Positions 1 to 7,345 of a stretch of DNA of 7,345 nt are shown in pieces. The stretch's first letter is position 1, and each line of letters begins with the position of its first letter. Under the pieces are notes generated by a model. That model saw only the letters and a list, made by a program, of their open reading frames with translations. It was not told where the DNA came from and did not search any database. The position numbers and the translations under genes were made by a program. Origin of the DNA: Planctomycetaceae bacterium (GTDB taxonomy: Bacteria > Planctomycetota > Planctomycetia > Planctomycetales > Planctomycetaceae); contig WFOZ01001037.1 in the NCBI GenBank assembly GCA_015487825.1, positions 1 through 7,345 of the forward strand. Direction: 5' to 3'.

Positions 1-212
1 AACTCGGTTGCCAGCGCACTAATCGGTCCCGGTTTACTGCCGGGCGGAAAAAAACGCCGCTCTTCAATACCCGTCATCAATTCCAGCCGACCAGCCGGAA
101 GGTGCAGCCGTTCGTAAACATCTGCCAATTGCGATTCCAACTCAGCAGAAGTAACAACTTCGGCAGGCTTTACATAGCCAAGAGATTCCAGACAGACATG
201 ACGAAAAAACAT
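1..212 (-). CDS. 3-oxoacyl-ACP synthase III-like protein (FabH/OleA-type thiolase fold), N-terminal part only
   Basis: The first 70 codons are visible; the gene runs off the left edge. The protein begins MFFRHVCLESLGYVKPAEVV and continues with a TSAELE segment, a YERLHLP segment and the motif GRLELMTGIEERRFFPPG (residues about 40-57). This matches the N-terminus of the beta-ketoacyl-ACP synthase III-like family, where the 'GI.ERR' segment follows the first strand-helix unit. Such enzymes condense acyl thioesters in fatty-acid or olefin/hydrocarbon synthesis. The catalytic Cys-His-Asn residues lie outside the window, so activity cannot be judged. The ATG at 212-210 was chosen because the conserved family sequence begins directly after it; no clear Shine-Dalgarno sequence precedes it. 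The gene is divergent from the gene at 464. FabH proper, OleA-like synthase or another KAS III paralogue are all possible. Confidence 0.72.
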   Translation of the reverse strand, partial: MFFRHVCLESLGYVKPAEVVTSAELESQLADVYERLHLPAGRLELMTGIEERRFFPPGSKPGPISALATE

Positions 213-322
213 GAGTAGACAATCAAAGAATATTTCCAGGAGAAAAAAGTTCGACAATGCACGAACATTAACGGGAGTTGCTCCAGGTTTCAAATCAGAG
301 AACCTCTATTCATTCAAACGGG

Positions 323-352
323 ATCATAGGGTCTCACGAAAATCCCAGGCAA
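323..352 (-). promoter_or_regulatory. weak candidate promoter for the KAS III-like gene
   Basis: Read on the minus strand there is TTGCCT (352-347), an 18-base spacer, then TATGAT (328-323). Four of six and five of six bases match the sigma70 -35 and -10 consensus. The predicted start near 316 would give a leader of about 100 nt before the ATG at 212. This is a consensus match only and may be chance. Confidence 0.22.
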
Positions 353-404
353 CTTTTATTTGCTTACCACTAATTCACCCGCTATTTTTCCTGCCAATTC
401 TGCC

Positions 405-410
405 TATAAT
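405..410 (+). promoter_or_regulatory. candidate -10 box (TATAAT) upstream of the thioredoxin-fold gene
   Basis: A perfect TATAAT lies 53 bases before the ATG at 464, correctly oriented, and would give transcription from about 417 and a leader near 47 nt. There is a TG two bases upstream, one base off the extended -10 arrangement. No convincing -35 box is seen (positions 382-387 read CTATTT). The 213-463 interval holds no other supported feature; the open frame across it has no recognisable protein. Confidence 0.4.
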
Positions 411-463
411 GCGGGGGACATGTTTCAAGCCAATTTCAATAAAAACGGGAAGCCAGTAATCTG

Positions 464-2776
464 ATGGACGTACATCGTTGTTTCCTTCTCATTGCCCTGC
501 TCTATTTTTTTCCAGGATGCGGCAACAGCTTTCAGCCTGCGTTAGACTCACCCGGCAAGCAACTTTTGGCGGATGAACCTGTTCCCAACGAAAAAAATTC
601 AACCAAAGAGAATACAGAATCCACTCCTCATAAAAAAGAGACTCCGAAAGTACCTCAGATGAATGCTCTTGCGAAAAGTAAAAGTCCCTATTTGTTGCAA
701 CATGCCAGCAATCCGGTCAATTGGGTGGAGTGGAATGAAGAAGCTTTTGAGCGCGCACGCAAAGAGGGCAAACCGATTTTGCTTTCGATTGGTTACAGCA
801 CTTGTCACTGGTGCCACGTGATGGCACACGAAAGTTTTGAAGATGAAACGGTAGCGAAGTTCATCAACGAACATTTTATTGCGATTAAAGTAGATCGCGA
901 AGAACGCCCCGATGTGGATCGTATTTATATGACGTACGTTCAATCAACAACCGGGCATGGCGGTTGGCCAATGACAGTATTTCTAACTCCCGAACGCATC
1001 CCGTTTTACGGGGGAACGTACTTCCCTAAAGATCGCTTTCTGGATTTATTGATGACCGTCAATAAACTGTGGAAAACAAAACGGGAAGAGTTCACCGGTA
1101 TCGGTCAGCAGTTTGTTGACTTCTTACAACAGCAGGTTGCAGAGACGAAAAATGAATCAGGTGACGACTTACAGCCGGAATTGCTGTTGAAAACAGTCGT
1201 GCATGAATTGAATCAACAATACGATGAAGCGTATGCCGGTTTCGGTGGAGCTCCCAAGTTTCCGCGACCGGTTATTTTCGCCCCGCTGATTACTTACGCA
1301 CAGCTATTCAAAGAGGATCCCTTAGCAAAACGGGCGATGGAAAGAACCGTGACGACATTGCGTGCGATGGCGAACGGCGGGATGTACGACCACATCGGCG
1401 GCGGGTTTCATCGTTACAGTGTCGATAAATATTGGCACGTGCCTCACTTTGAAAAGATGATGTATGATCAAGGGCAACTGGCAGCCATGTATGCAGATGT
1501 CGGCTCGCTGACTGGTGATGAACAACTCATTTCTGTTGCAGAAGATATTTGCAATTACGTACAACAACGCATGACCGCCCCCAGCGGCGGTTTCTACAGT
1601 GCTGAAGATGCTGACAGTTTAACAGAGGCAGGAGGACATGAATCGAAAGAAGGAGCGTTCTATGTCTGGGAATATAGCGAACTGGTAAAGCTGCTTGGCG
1701 GAGAAGAAGCGAAATTGTGCGCGGCTTATTTCCAGTCATCTAAAACGGGGAATGTACAGCCGGAATCTGATCCGCAACGCGAATTTACCGGGCTGAATGT
1801 CTTCACCCGTGTTGCCGATGTTTCTGCTTTTGCGACGAAACATAATTTGAGTCTGGAATCACTCAACAGCAAAGTGGCTACTTGGCGAAAGACATTATAT
1901 GCCGCCCGTAGCAAACGCTCCCGCCCTCATCTGGATGACAAAATACTTGTCGCATGGAACGGGTTGATGATCAGCGGTTTCGTGCGTACTTATGTTGCGA
2001 CTGATAACAGTTCGTATCTGGAAAGTGCAGAAAACGGAGTGAACGCGGTACGTGAATTGTGCTGGGATGATCAGGAAAAGATTCTGTATCGTCTCTACCG
2101 GGGGGAACGTGGTTCGGTCCGCGGCTTTGCGGATGATTATGCAATGCTCATTCAATCGCTGATTGATTTGCACGAAGCGAATGGTTCCGCTTCAGCACTG
2201 CGCTGGGCCAATGAATTGCAACAGAGCTTCAACAAACGATTCTCCCGGGAAGCCGGTGGCTGGTACGAAACGGACGGAGCAGATCGGTCACTGCTTTCAC
2301 GAATGCAGGAAGCTTACGAAGGAGCAGAGCCCAGCGCGAACGCGGTTTCGGTTCGCAACTGTTTGCGATTGGCTTCGCTACTGGGCGAAGATGATTATGC
2401 AAAACAGGCTCGAAAGACACTCGTTCGGTATGCAAGCAATATGCAAAGACAATCGCAGGCATTGCCTACGATGATCAGTAACGCCTACCTCTCGGTTCAG
2501 GATGCTCCCTCGGTTGTTATTGCAGAAGGAAAGGACGCGGATGAATTGCGAGCGATTTTTCATCAAGTAGCCGTTCCGGGCAGTACGCTGCTGACCATCA
2601 ATGAAGAAACAAGATCATACCTGAAAGCTCCGTGGCTCATTGCAATGAAAAACCGCGATGGAGCCGCGCAGGCTTTTGTCTGTGAAGGAAAATCGTGCAA
2701 AGCACCAACGACTGAGGCTGAAGAGTTACGCCTGCAACTCCAAACTGCATTGGAACGACTTAATCAGACAGAATGA
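464..2776 (+). CDS. thioredoxin domain-containing protein, YyaL/SSP411 (DUF255) family, probably exported
   Basis: Full-length, 770 residues. Residues 74-90 carry the family signature [18 protein letters not shown] thioredoxin-fold domain (about 66-225) follows, with the redox motif C114-H-W-C117 inside [10 protein letters not shown] and the later block [11 protein letters not shown] (167-176). The rest is an (alpha/alpha)6-barrel-like region with family blocks: GGGFHRYS (312-319), [13 protein letters not shown] (324-336), SAEDADS (379-385), [12 protein letters not shown] (491-502), FADDYA (555-560) and C740/C745 near the end. The biochemical role of the family is not settled; disulfide exchange or sugar-related chemistry is inferred from the folds. 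Residues 1-19 are hydrophobic and end in FPGC, a weak lipobox, followed by a polar Lys/Glu/Thr-rich linker to about residue 65. Family members usually start near Met66 (base 659), so a shorter cytosolic form is possible. I chose 464 because the leader-plus-linker layout looks genuine. It is convergent with the receptor gene. Confidence 0.9.
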   Translation: MDVHRCFLLIALLYFFPGCGNSFQPALDSPGKQLLADEPVPNEKNSTKENTESTPHKKETPKVPQMNALAKSKSPYLLQHASNPVNWVEWNEEAFERARKEGKPILLSIGYSTCHWCHVMAHESFEDETVAKFINEHFIAIKVDREERPDVDRIYMTYVQSTTGHGGWPMTVFLTPERIPFYGGTYFPKDRFLDLLMTVNKLWKTKREEFTGIGQQFVDFLQQQVAETKNESGDDLQPELLLKTVVHELNQQYDEAYAGFGGAPKFPRPVIFAPLITYAQLFKEDPLAKRAMERTVTTLRAMANGGMYDHIGGGFHRYSVDKYWHVPHFEKMMYDQGQLAAMYADVGSLTGDEQLISVAEDICNYVQQRMTAPSGGFYSAEDADSLTEAGGHESKEGAFYVWEYSELVKLLGGEEAKLCAAYFQSSKTGNVQPESDPQREFTGLNVFTRVADVSAFATKHNLSLESLNSKVATWRKTLYAARSKRSRPHLDDKILVAWNGLMISGFVRTYVATDNSSYLESAENGVNAVRELCWDDQEKILYRLYRGERGSVRGFADDYAMLIQSLIDLHEANGSASALRWANELQQSFNKRFSREAGGWYETDGADRSLLSRMQEAYEGAEPSANAVSVRNCLRLASLLGEDDYAKQARKTLVRYASNMQRQSQALPTMISNAYLSVQDAPSVVIAEGKDADELRAIFHQVAVPGSTLLTINEETRSYLKAPWLIAMKNRDGAAQAFVCEGKSCKAPTTEAEELRLQLQTALERLNQTE

Positions 2777-2822
2777 ATTGAAAGCCGGTTCACTCAGATA
2801 AAGTAGTGTTTACTACATAAAA

Positions 2823-2850
2823 AGACGAACCGTCTTGCGACGGTTCGTCT
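2823..2850 (-). terminator. hairpin terminator between convergent genes
   Basis: A perfect 12-bp stem (AGACGAACCGTC against GACGGTTCGTCT) closes a four-base loop TTGC. On the minus strand the stem runs into TTTTTAT (2823-2817), a good Rho-independent terminator for the receptor gene, which stops 33 bases upstream at 2884. On the plus strand the tail is GTATTTAAT, weaker but possibly enough for the gene ending at 2776. It is therefore probably bidirectional, with the minus direction stronger. Confidence 0.85.
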
Positions 2851-2883
2851 GTATTTAATCCACGTTTTTCCAGAAACGTTATT

Positions 2884-5154
2884 TTACATATTTCGCATTC
2901 TGTCCAGGAATGTGCTGGCGAGTTCATTGAGTGTGACAGACTCTTTCGCCAACCCTTCGGACGCAGTCAGAATATCGCTTGAAGCATGACCGCTTTCATC
3001 AGCTGCTGCGGAGACTTTGGTGATGTTTTGCGACACCTCCGCAGTTCCTGCAGCTGCTTCAGCAACATTACGGGAAATTTCGTTTGTCGCTGCGGTCTGT
3101 TCCTCAACCGCACTGGCGATTGTGGTCGAGATTTCATTGATCCTACCAATGCTTCCACTGATCGATTCGATTGCCGAAGAGGCACCGCCGGTTGCCGCCT
3201 GGATCGCTCCAATTTTCTGGCTGATTTCTTCGGTAGCCTTGGCGGTTTGTCGGGCAAGCTCTTTCACTTCATTGGCCACCACCGCAAACCCTTTGCCTGC
3301 TTCACCAGCCCGGGCAGCTTCGATGGTTGCGTTTAATGCCAGCAAATTCGTTTGTTGAGCAATCGAAGTGATTACCTTAATCACCTGACCTATTTCTTCG
3401 CTGGAGATACTTAACTCTTTGATTGTTTCGTTAGTAGTATCTGCCTCTTGAACCGCCTGGGCAGTCATCTGCGAACAATCCTGAACATTGCGTGCAATCT
3501 CTGCGATTGAAGCACTCAATTCTTCTGCAGAGGAAGCAACTGTCTGCACATTCTTGGTCGCTTCCTCGCTGGCAGCAGCTACCAACTGGGACTGTTTAGA
3601 TGTTTCATCAGCAAGGCCGGTCATGCTTTGTGCACTGGCCTGCATTTCGGTAGCAGAAGATGTAACGACTTCAATGACACCTTTGACATCTCTTTCAAAA
3701 TCGTTGGCCATTGTTACATGCTCAGTAACAACGGACCAGGTTGCCATTGGCCCGACATAATTGCCATCTTTGTCCATCACAGCGGAAACCAGCAGACTCA
3801 AATGCTGATCTCCCAAGACAATTTTAGTGGAATGAGGCAAGTTGCTGGGGTCAGAGAGCAGTTTGCGCTGCATTTCAGGTGCTTTATGGAAGATATCAAT
3901 CTTTTGCCCGATCATCTGATCCACTGGAATTGGCAGCAGGTGCTGAATCGTTTTAAGGGTATTAATGGAAGCCGGGTTCATATAAACCAGTTCCAGATCA
4001 CGATTGGTCATCATGACGTTAATTGGAATATTGTCCATCATGTTTTGCATACGAGCCACTTCGTTTTCAATACGAAGCTGTTCGGTAATGACAGACCAGG
4101 TAACCATCGGGCCAACATATTTTCCCTGATCGTCTCGAACTGCGGTAACGAGCAGATCGAGTGTTTCCGGTCCTACGCCAATTTGCGCTTTATGCGGGAG
4201 GTTATTGGGATCAGCCAATAGCGAACGCTGGTGGGCAGGGTTTGCATGAAAAACATCGATGTTCGTTCCTACGAGTTGTTCAACAGGAACGGGCAGGTAT
4301 TGACTCAATGTCTGCAGTTTTTCTTCTGAGGCTTTATTGAGATAAGTGATATTCAGATCGAGATCGGTCATCATGACATTGATTGGAATATCTTCCAACA
4401 TTGAAAAATAGATCGATCCTGCATTCGTTTCCTGAGCCGTTTCCGGTTGAACTGAGTCGATAGCCATATTATGGGTCTCCTGTGTGGCGTCTAAGTTCGC
4501 CGGGGTTTGAGTATTAAAATCTTCCAACTGTGATTCATTTGAGGGAGAGTACTGATTACCGGATGCCGGTGAACCGACAGCATCGGCAGAACCTTCTGCT
4601 ACGGTTGCCTCAATCTGTTCAAGACCTTCGCGAGTGAACTTTTCTTTATAGAGCAGTTCGGTATTCTCTGCGATCATCTCATCTTCGAAATCTTCTTCCG
4701 CTATTTGTATTGGTGGTCCGGTCTCTTCTGCTCCTTTATTCGAAAGTGCTTCAGAAGCTCCTTCGATCATAATTGCAGAGACGGCTTCGAGTGCCTGGCT
4801 CCAAGCGTCATAAAGTTCTTCATTCCATGCATCGCCCGCAATTTTTTCCAACGCAATCAGCAGGGATTCCTGCACAAGAGGATAATGGACACTCGAAACC
4901 TGATAATCGAGATGCCTCACACCGAGTATTTTCAGAAATGGTGTCATCACTTCAGGCTGATCAAGTGATTTGATAATCACAGTCAGTGACTGAATCAGCT
5001 TGCGCCGCTGATCTTCCTTATTTACATGCTCAAACATTGGTTTGAGTTCAGGATGGTTTTCGAACAGCGTTTCATAAAACGTCTTGGCCAGCAAGTCTGC
5101 CTGGGGCGCGACGAGATCAAATGAAGATCGTAATAATGGAATATTCAATGGCAC
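2884..5154 (-). CDS. soluble methyl-accepting chemotaxis protein with globin and two PAS sensor domains
   Basis: Full-length, 756 residues. Order: globin (about 1-135); acidic, Ser/Thr/Gln-rich linker (about 136-245); PAS-1 (252-360); PAS-2 (372-480); MCP signalling domain (about 485-756). The globin resembles flavohemoglobin heads: FYETLF gives B10 Tyr27, PELKPMF gives CD1 Phe41, Gln49 fits E7, and GVRHLDYQV gives proximal His81. The MCP hairpin tip is canonical ([19 protein letters not shown], 600-618, then [15 protein letters not shown]). Glu-Glu pairs at 529-530, 544-545 and 684-685 suit methylation. There is no transmembrane segment, HAMP domain or C-terminal CheR-tethering pentapeptide, so it should be a cytoplasmic receptor. 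Start is GTG at 5154-5152, supported by AGGGGG seven bases upstream. It lies downstream of cheA-cheW on the same strand and probably signals through them. The ligand (O2, NO or other heme ligand) is inferred. Confidence 0.93.
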   Translation of the reverse strand: MPLNIPLLRSSFDLVAPQADLLAKTFYETLFENHPELKPMFEHVNKEDQRRKLIQSLTVIIKSLDQPEVMTPFLKILGVRHLDYQVSSVHYPLVQESLLIALEKIAGDAWNEELYDAWSQALEAVSAIMIEGASEALSNKGAEETGPPIQIAEEDFEDEMIAENTELLYKEKFTREGLEQIEATVAEGSADAVGSPASGNQYSPSNESQLEDFNTQTPANLDATQETHNMAIDSVQPETAQETNAGSIYFSMLEDIPINVMMTDLDLNITYLNKASEEKLQTLSQYLPVPVEQLVGTNIDVFHANPAHQRSLLADPNNLPHKAQIGVGPETLDLLVTAVRDDQGKYVGPMVTWSVITEQLRIENEVARMQNMMDNIPINVMMTNRDLELVYMNPASINTLKTIQHLLPIPVDQMIGQKIDIFHKAPEMQRKLLSDPSNLPHSTKIVLGDQHLSLLVSAVMDKDGNYVGPMATWSVVTEHVTMANDFERDVKGVIEVVTSSATEMQASAQSMTGLADETSKQSQLVAAASEEATKNVQTVASSAEELSASIAEIARNVQDCSQMTAQAVQEADTTNETIKELSISSEEIGQVIKVITSIAQQTNLLALNATIEAARAGEAGKGFAVVANEVKELARQTAKATEEISQKIGAIQAATGGASSAIESISGSIGRINEISTTIASAVEEQTAATNEISRNVAEAAAGTAEVSQNITKVSAAADESGHASSDILTASEGLAKESVTLNELASTFLDRMRNM
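3715..4401 (-). repeat. tandem PAS duplication within the receptor
   Basis: Residues 252-360 and 372-480 align without a gap at an offset of exactly 120 residues; I count 59 identities in 109 positions. Shared blocks include IPINVMMT, the D-x-FH motif (His303, His423), NLPH, and YVGPM followed by T-W-S-V (Trp353, Trp473). This indicates an internal duplication of one PAS unit plus its connecting helix, with both copies kept under constraint. Confidence 0.85.
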
Positions 5155-5161
5155 GAAACAG

Positions 5162-5167
5162 CCCCCT
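5162..5167 (-). promoter_or_regulatory. ribosome binding site of the receptor gene
   Basis: AGGGGG on the minus strand is followed by seven bases and then GTG at 5154. No in-frame ATG lies near, so this site decides the GTG start. The same hexamer at the same spacing precedes cheW. Confidence 0.7.
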
Positions 5168-5212
5168 GTACTTATTAACCTTAACAGTTCGAATTATGAA
5201 ACAGACTCTTTA

Positions 5213-5232
5213 TGGAAACTTCTGTTTCTCCA
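5213..5232. promoter_or_regulatory. imperfect inverted repeat upstream of the receptor gene
   Basis: TGGAAAC and GTTTCTCCA face each other around TTCT; GAAAC/GTTTC (5215-5219 and 5224-5228) is perfect and the outer TGG/CCA pairs if T5229 is bulged. A CATAAT (-10-like, minus strand, 5198-5193) lies just downstream toward the receptor. It could be an operator at a receptor promoter, or a chance dyad. Confidence 0.25.
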
Positions 5233-5248
5233 AATGAAACGTAGAAAT

Positions 5249-5294
5249 CTCAATCAATTATGATTGAGCCCGCTGCCTCAACGGCCGAGAGGCA
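5249..5294 (-). terminator. two adjacent hairpins after cheW (possible terminator or attenuator)
   Basis: Between cheW (stop at 5350) and the receptor start, TGCCTC/GAGGCA forms a 6-bp stem (5274-5279 with 5289-5294, nine-base loop), and CTCAATCA/TGATTGAG forms a perfect 8-bp stem with loop ATTA (5249-5268). Neither has a T-run on the minus strand, so strong intrinsic termination is doubtful. They may weaken read-through from cheW into the receptor gene or stabilise a processed mRNA end. Apart from these and the dyad at 5213, the 195-base spacer holds nothing recognised. Confidence 0.35.
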
Positions 5295-5349
5295 TTTCTA
5301 CTCTTTATCTGAAAAAAACTTTTTATCTACTGAATATCCTTTTCTGCGG

Positions 5350-5796
5350 TTACGATGTAGAAAGTCCCAGAACTGTTCCAACATCGAGAATAATAAACAG
5401 GCGGCCTTCCTGACGCACAACACCGGTGGTTACCTTCAACCAGTGGGCATCCAGCGTGCGAGGGACAGCCAGAATGCCTTCTCTGGCAACATCAAATACA
5501 TCGCCAACCTCATCAACCAGCAGGCTGAAAGATTCTCCGCGAAATCGCAGGACAACATTCATACTCGACTTATCTTCTTCCAGAGGAGGCAAACCGAGAC
5601 TCATTCGCAGATCGACTGCTGTAACGATTTGCCCTCTCAGGTTAAGTAACCCTGCAATCTCCGGTTTTGATCGGGGAGTACGGGCAATATCCTGAGTGTT
5701 AAGTACTTCTTGTACTACACTGACAGGTACTCCCAGTAACTGGCCATCGACCCAGAAAGAGACATACTGTTCGGTTTGCTGACTGGTAGCGATCAT
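5350..5796 (-). CDS. cheW: CheW-type chemotaxis adaptor protein
   Basis: 148 residues from the ATG at 5796-5794, the usual length for a single-domain CheW. The protein starts [20 protein letters not shown], has the family pattern [15 protein letters not shown] (28-41), and the hallmark [16 protein letters not shown] (49-64), with Arg54 at the position expected to contact receptor and Che[11 protein letters not shown] (91-100) and [12 protein letters not shown] (134-145) complete the fold. CheW couples receptor hairpin tips to the CheA P5 domain in cytoplasmic or membrane arrays. In-frame starts exist at 5832 and 5817, but AGGGGG at 5809-5804 lies seven bases before the 5796 ATG, and that ATG overlaps the cheA stop as ATGA, indicating translational coupling. 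It is in one operon with cheA; the globin-PAS receptor downstream is the likely partner. Confidence 0.95.
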   Translation of the reverse strand: MIATSQQTEQYVSFWVDGQLLGVPVSVVQEVLNTQDIARTPRSKPEIAGLLNLRGQIVTAVDLRMSLGLPPLEEDKSSMNVVLRFRGESFSLLVDEVGDVFDVAREGILAVPRTLDAHWLKVTTGVVRQEGRLFIILDVGTVLGLSTS

Positions 5797-7345
5797 GCTG
5801 AGACCCCCTGATTCCATTCTCTCTGATTGCACAAACTTTGAATTTCACGTGACAGAGACGGGATATCCAGTTTTTCCAGAATGGCATTGCAACCCGTTTC
5901 GTTCGCCTTTTGCTGTATCGGCGGCGTTAATCGAGAGCAGAGTCCGATGACCGGAATCCCGCTTGTCTGTTTCTGAGTATGAATCCACTCCGTCAGGTCG
6001 CCTGCATCATCGTTATCGTAATCGACAATAATCGCATCGAAGCTGCTGTCATCTTCAAGCAGACTGAGAGCTTCCGATGCACTTTCAACAGCATGTGTCT
6101 GATACTGTTCGGCTCGCAACGACGTGGACAACATTTGCTTGAAAAAACCGGAATTATTGACGATCAACAATCGCAGATGAGTCGTTCCTTTATTACGGAA
6201 CCAATCGGGATCTGTCCGTTCGACATAATGCTGGGTATCAATCACTTCGGTTGCTTTTCCGTTGATTACAGCGGTTCCCAGTACACCTGGTTTGTTTGAC
6301 TGCACCTGTATGGTAAAATGCTCCTCAACGACATCATTGATGCCATCAACCATCAGACCCATCGACTGCTTGCCATCGGAAAAAACAATCACAGGTTGAG
6401 GAGTCGTCTGAGAGCTGTCAAAACTCCCGGATATCGACTGCAGGGGAAGCAGACAGTCGCGGTATTGAATAATCGGTCCATTGCTGCTCTCTTCAATCTT
6501 ATCCCGCGAAAATTCCTCCAGTCGTGAAACCAGAGCGAGAGGCACAGCCATTGTTTTGTCATGCCCGGCATCAAATACGAGTAAACTCGTATTTTCCCGT
6601 ACATTTACTTTTTCCTCTTCCGTGTGAGCATCCCGGTTTCCACTGGTCGCGTTCAGTGCACTGAAATCGGCTGCGATACCGGTCACATCGAGAATCATAA
6701 TCACACGGCCGTCGCCAAGAATTGTTGTTCCCTGATAGATTCCAATATCTTTCAGAAGCAGACCAACCGGTTTAACGACGATTTCTTCGGTATCAAATAC
6801 TTCATCAACAACCAGCCCAAACTGTTCTTCGCCAACCTGCACAACAACGATGTTGACATCAGCATCTTCTTCGCAGGAGGAGTCCATGTGCAACACATCG
6901 GTCAGCTTAACCAAAGGCAGCAGGCGATCCCGCAAGCGAAAAACCTGTTTGTCGTGAATCCGCTCAATTCGACTGCGCTGATCGGCTGCAAGTCGTACCA
7001 GTTCAACAATTCCCAGTTGTGGTATTGCGAACGATTGCTCTCCAGCTTTCACAACCAGGGCAGAAATAATTGCCAGCGTTAACGGGATTTTGATACGAAC
7101 TGTTGTTCCCTGCCCTTCCTTGGAAAGCAGGTCGACAGTACCACCGATTCGCTCAATTTCGGTTCGCACCACGTCCATTCCCACGCCACGTCCCGAAACC
7201 GAGCTGACTTTTTCAGCGGTGGAAAGACCCGGGTGAAAAATAAACTGATGGATATCGTAGTCGCTTAAGTTGGCTGCATCTGCTTCACTGACAAGACCAT
7301 TGGTTATCGCTTTGTTCAGAACGCGTTCTGCATTGATACCTGCAC
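5793..7345 (-). CDS. cheA: hybrid chemotaxis histidine kinase CheA with tandem CheW-like domains and C-terminal receiver-like domain, C-terminal part
   Basis: The last 516 codons are visible; the 5' part, with HPt and dimerisation domains, lies beyond the right edge. Visible residues 1-88 are the end of the kinase ATPase domain: AGINAER (tail of the G1 box), [13 protein letters not shown] (34-46), GRGVGMDVV (51-59, G2 box) and [10 protein letters not shown]5/CheW-like domain follows (about 88-225, starting [12 protein letters not shown]), then a second, more divergent CheW-like domain (about 250-378), then a receiver-like domain (about 390-508). The receiver keeps the phospho-acceptor Asp (441, in IIVDYD) and the switch Lys (491), but the acidic metal-binding pair is Asn396-Asn397 and the Thr/Ser switch position appears to be Cys469. 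The kinase should autophosphorylate in trans and pass phosphate to response regulators; the receiver may act as a sink, or only as a structural module. The stop overlaps the cheW start. Confidence 0.95.
   Translation of the reverse strand, partial: AGINAERVLNKAITNGLVSEADAANLSDYDIHQFIFHPGLSTAEKVSSVSGRGVGMDVVRTEIERIGGTVDLLSKEGQGTTVRIKIPLTLAIISALVVKAGEQSFAIPQLGIVELVRLAADQRSRIERIHDKQVFRLRDRLLPLVKLTDVLHMDSSCEEDADVNIVVVQVGEEQFGLVVDEVFDTEEIVVKPVGLLLKDIGIYQGTTILGDGRVIMILDVTGIAADFSALNATSGNRDAHTEEEKVNVRENTSLLVFDAGHDKTMAVPLALVSRLEEFSRDKIEESSNGPIIQYRDCLLPLQSISGSFDSSQTTPQPVIVFSDGKQSMGLMVDGINDVVEEHFTIQVQSNKPGVLGTAVINGKATEVIDTQHYVERTDPDWFRNKGTTHLRLLIVNNSGFFKQMLSTSLRAEQYQTHAVESASEALSLLEDDSSFDAIIVDYDNDDAGDLTEWIHTQKQTSGIPVIGLCSRLTPPIQQKANETGCNAILEKLDIPSLSREIQSLCNQREWNQGVSA
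5804..5809 (-). promoter_or_regulatory. ribosome binding site of cheW, inside the end of cheA
   Basis: AGGGGG lies within the last codons of cheA, seven bases before the ATG at 5796. It fixes the cheW start over the two in-frame upstream ATG codons and fits with coupled translation through the ATGA overlap (5793-5796). Confidence 0.75.

Noticed and set aside
211..459. Plus-strand open frame of 82 codons in the divergent intergenic region
   Set aside because: No ribosome site, composition rich in Lys, Arg and Ser without any family pattern, and it covers the likely promoter area of the next gene.
2803..2816. Small hairpin GTAGT-GTTT-ACTAC after the thioredoxin-fold gene
   Set aside because: Only five base pairs and no T-run on the plus strand; the hairpin at 2823-2850 is far stronger.
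2862..2879. Inverted repeat ACGTTT/AAACGT just past the receptor stop codon
   Set aside because: Six A/T-rich pairs with a six-base loop and no following T-run; likely chance.
3628..4221. Plus-strand open frame of 197 codons opposite the PAS region of the receptor
   Set aside because: It is antisense to a well-conserved coding sequence; the translation is rich in His, Asn, Phe and Ile with no recognised motif, as expected of a shadow frame.
2884..5154. Possible membrane-bound receptor
   Set aside because: No hydrophobic stretch long enough to span a membrane anywhere in the 756 residues, and no HAMP domain.
5797..5832. Longer cheW start at 5832 or 5817
   Set aside because: The strong AGGGGG site and the ATGA overlap with the cheA stop both point to 5796, and the extra residues are not typical of CheW.
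6624..7082. Plus-strand open frame of 152 codons opposite cheA
   Set aside because: Antisense to the P5 region of CheA, no motif and no ribosome site.

Overview
The window fits a Gram-negative-type bacterium of middling GC, most likely a planctomycete. That guess rests on the N-terminus of the FabH/OleA-like synthase at the left edge, a 770-residue thioredoxin-fold (DUF255/YyaL) protein with an added export signal, and hybrid-CheA and cytoplasmic-MCP architectures. No rRNA or marker gene confirms it. No tRNA, rRNA, CRISPR array, insertion sequence or phage gene was seen.

Layout: (1) 1-212, minus strand, holds the first 70 codons of a 3-oxoacyl-ACP synthase III-like gene. (2) 213-463 is a divergent intergenic region with weak promoter candidates for both sides. 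(3) 464-2776, plus strand, encodes a YyaL/SSP411-type protein with a CHWC thioredoxin motif and a probable signal or lipoprotein leader. (4) 2777-2883 holds a strong hairpin terminator between convergent genes. (5) 2884-5154, minus strand, encodes a soluble chemoreceptor built as globin-linker-PAS-PAS-MCP. (6) 5155-5349 is a leader and spacer with several inverted repeats. (7) 5350-5796, minus strand, encodes CheW. (8) 5793-7345, minus strand, is the 3' part of a hybrid cheA, overlapping cheW by the four bases ATGA and running off the right edge.

Regions 5 to 8 form one chemosensory cluster read right to left: CheA kinase with a C-terminal receiver-like domain, then CheW adaptor, then receptor. 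The receptor has no membrane segment and no HAMP domain. Its globin domain keeps the heme-pocket residues of flavohemoglobins (Tyr27, Phe41, Gln49, His81). The two PAS domains are 54% identical to each other by hand count and carry a His and a Trp placed much as in Aer2-type heme PAS domains. The simplest reading is a cytoplasmic oxygen, NO or redox-gas receptor with one and possibly three heme sites, signalling through CheW to the hybrid CheA. The CheA receiver has lost its Mg-binding acidic pair (Asn-Asn instead of Asp-Asp), so it may be a pseudo-receiver. What the pathway controls (motility, development or gene expression) cannot be told from this window.
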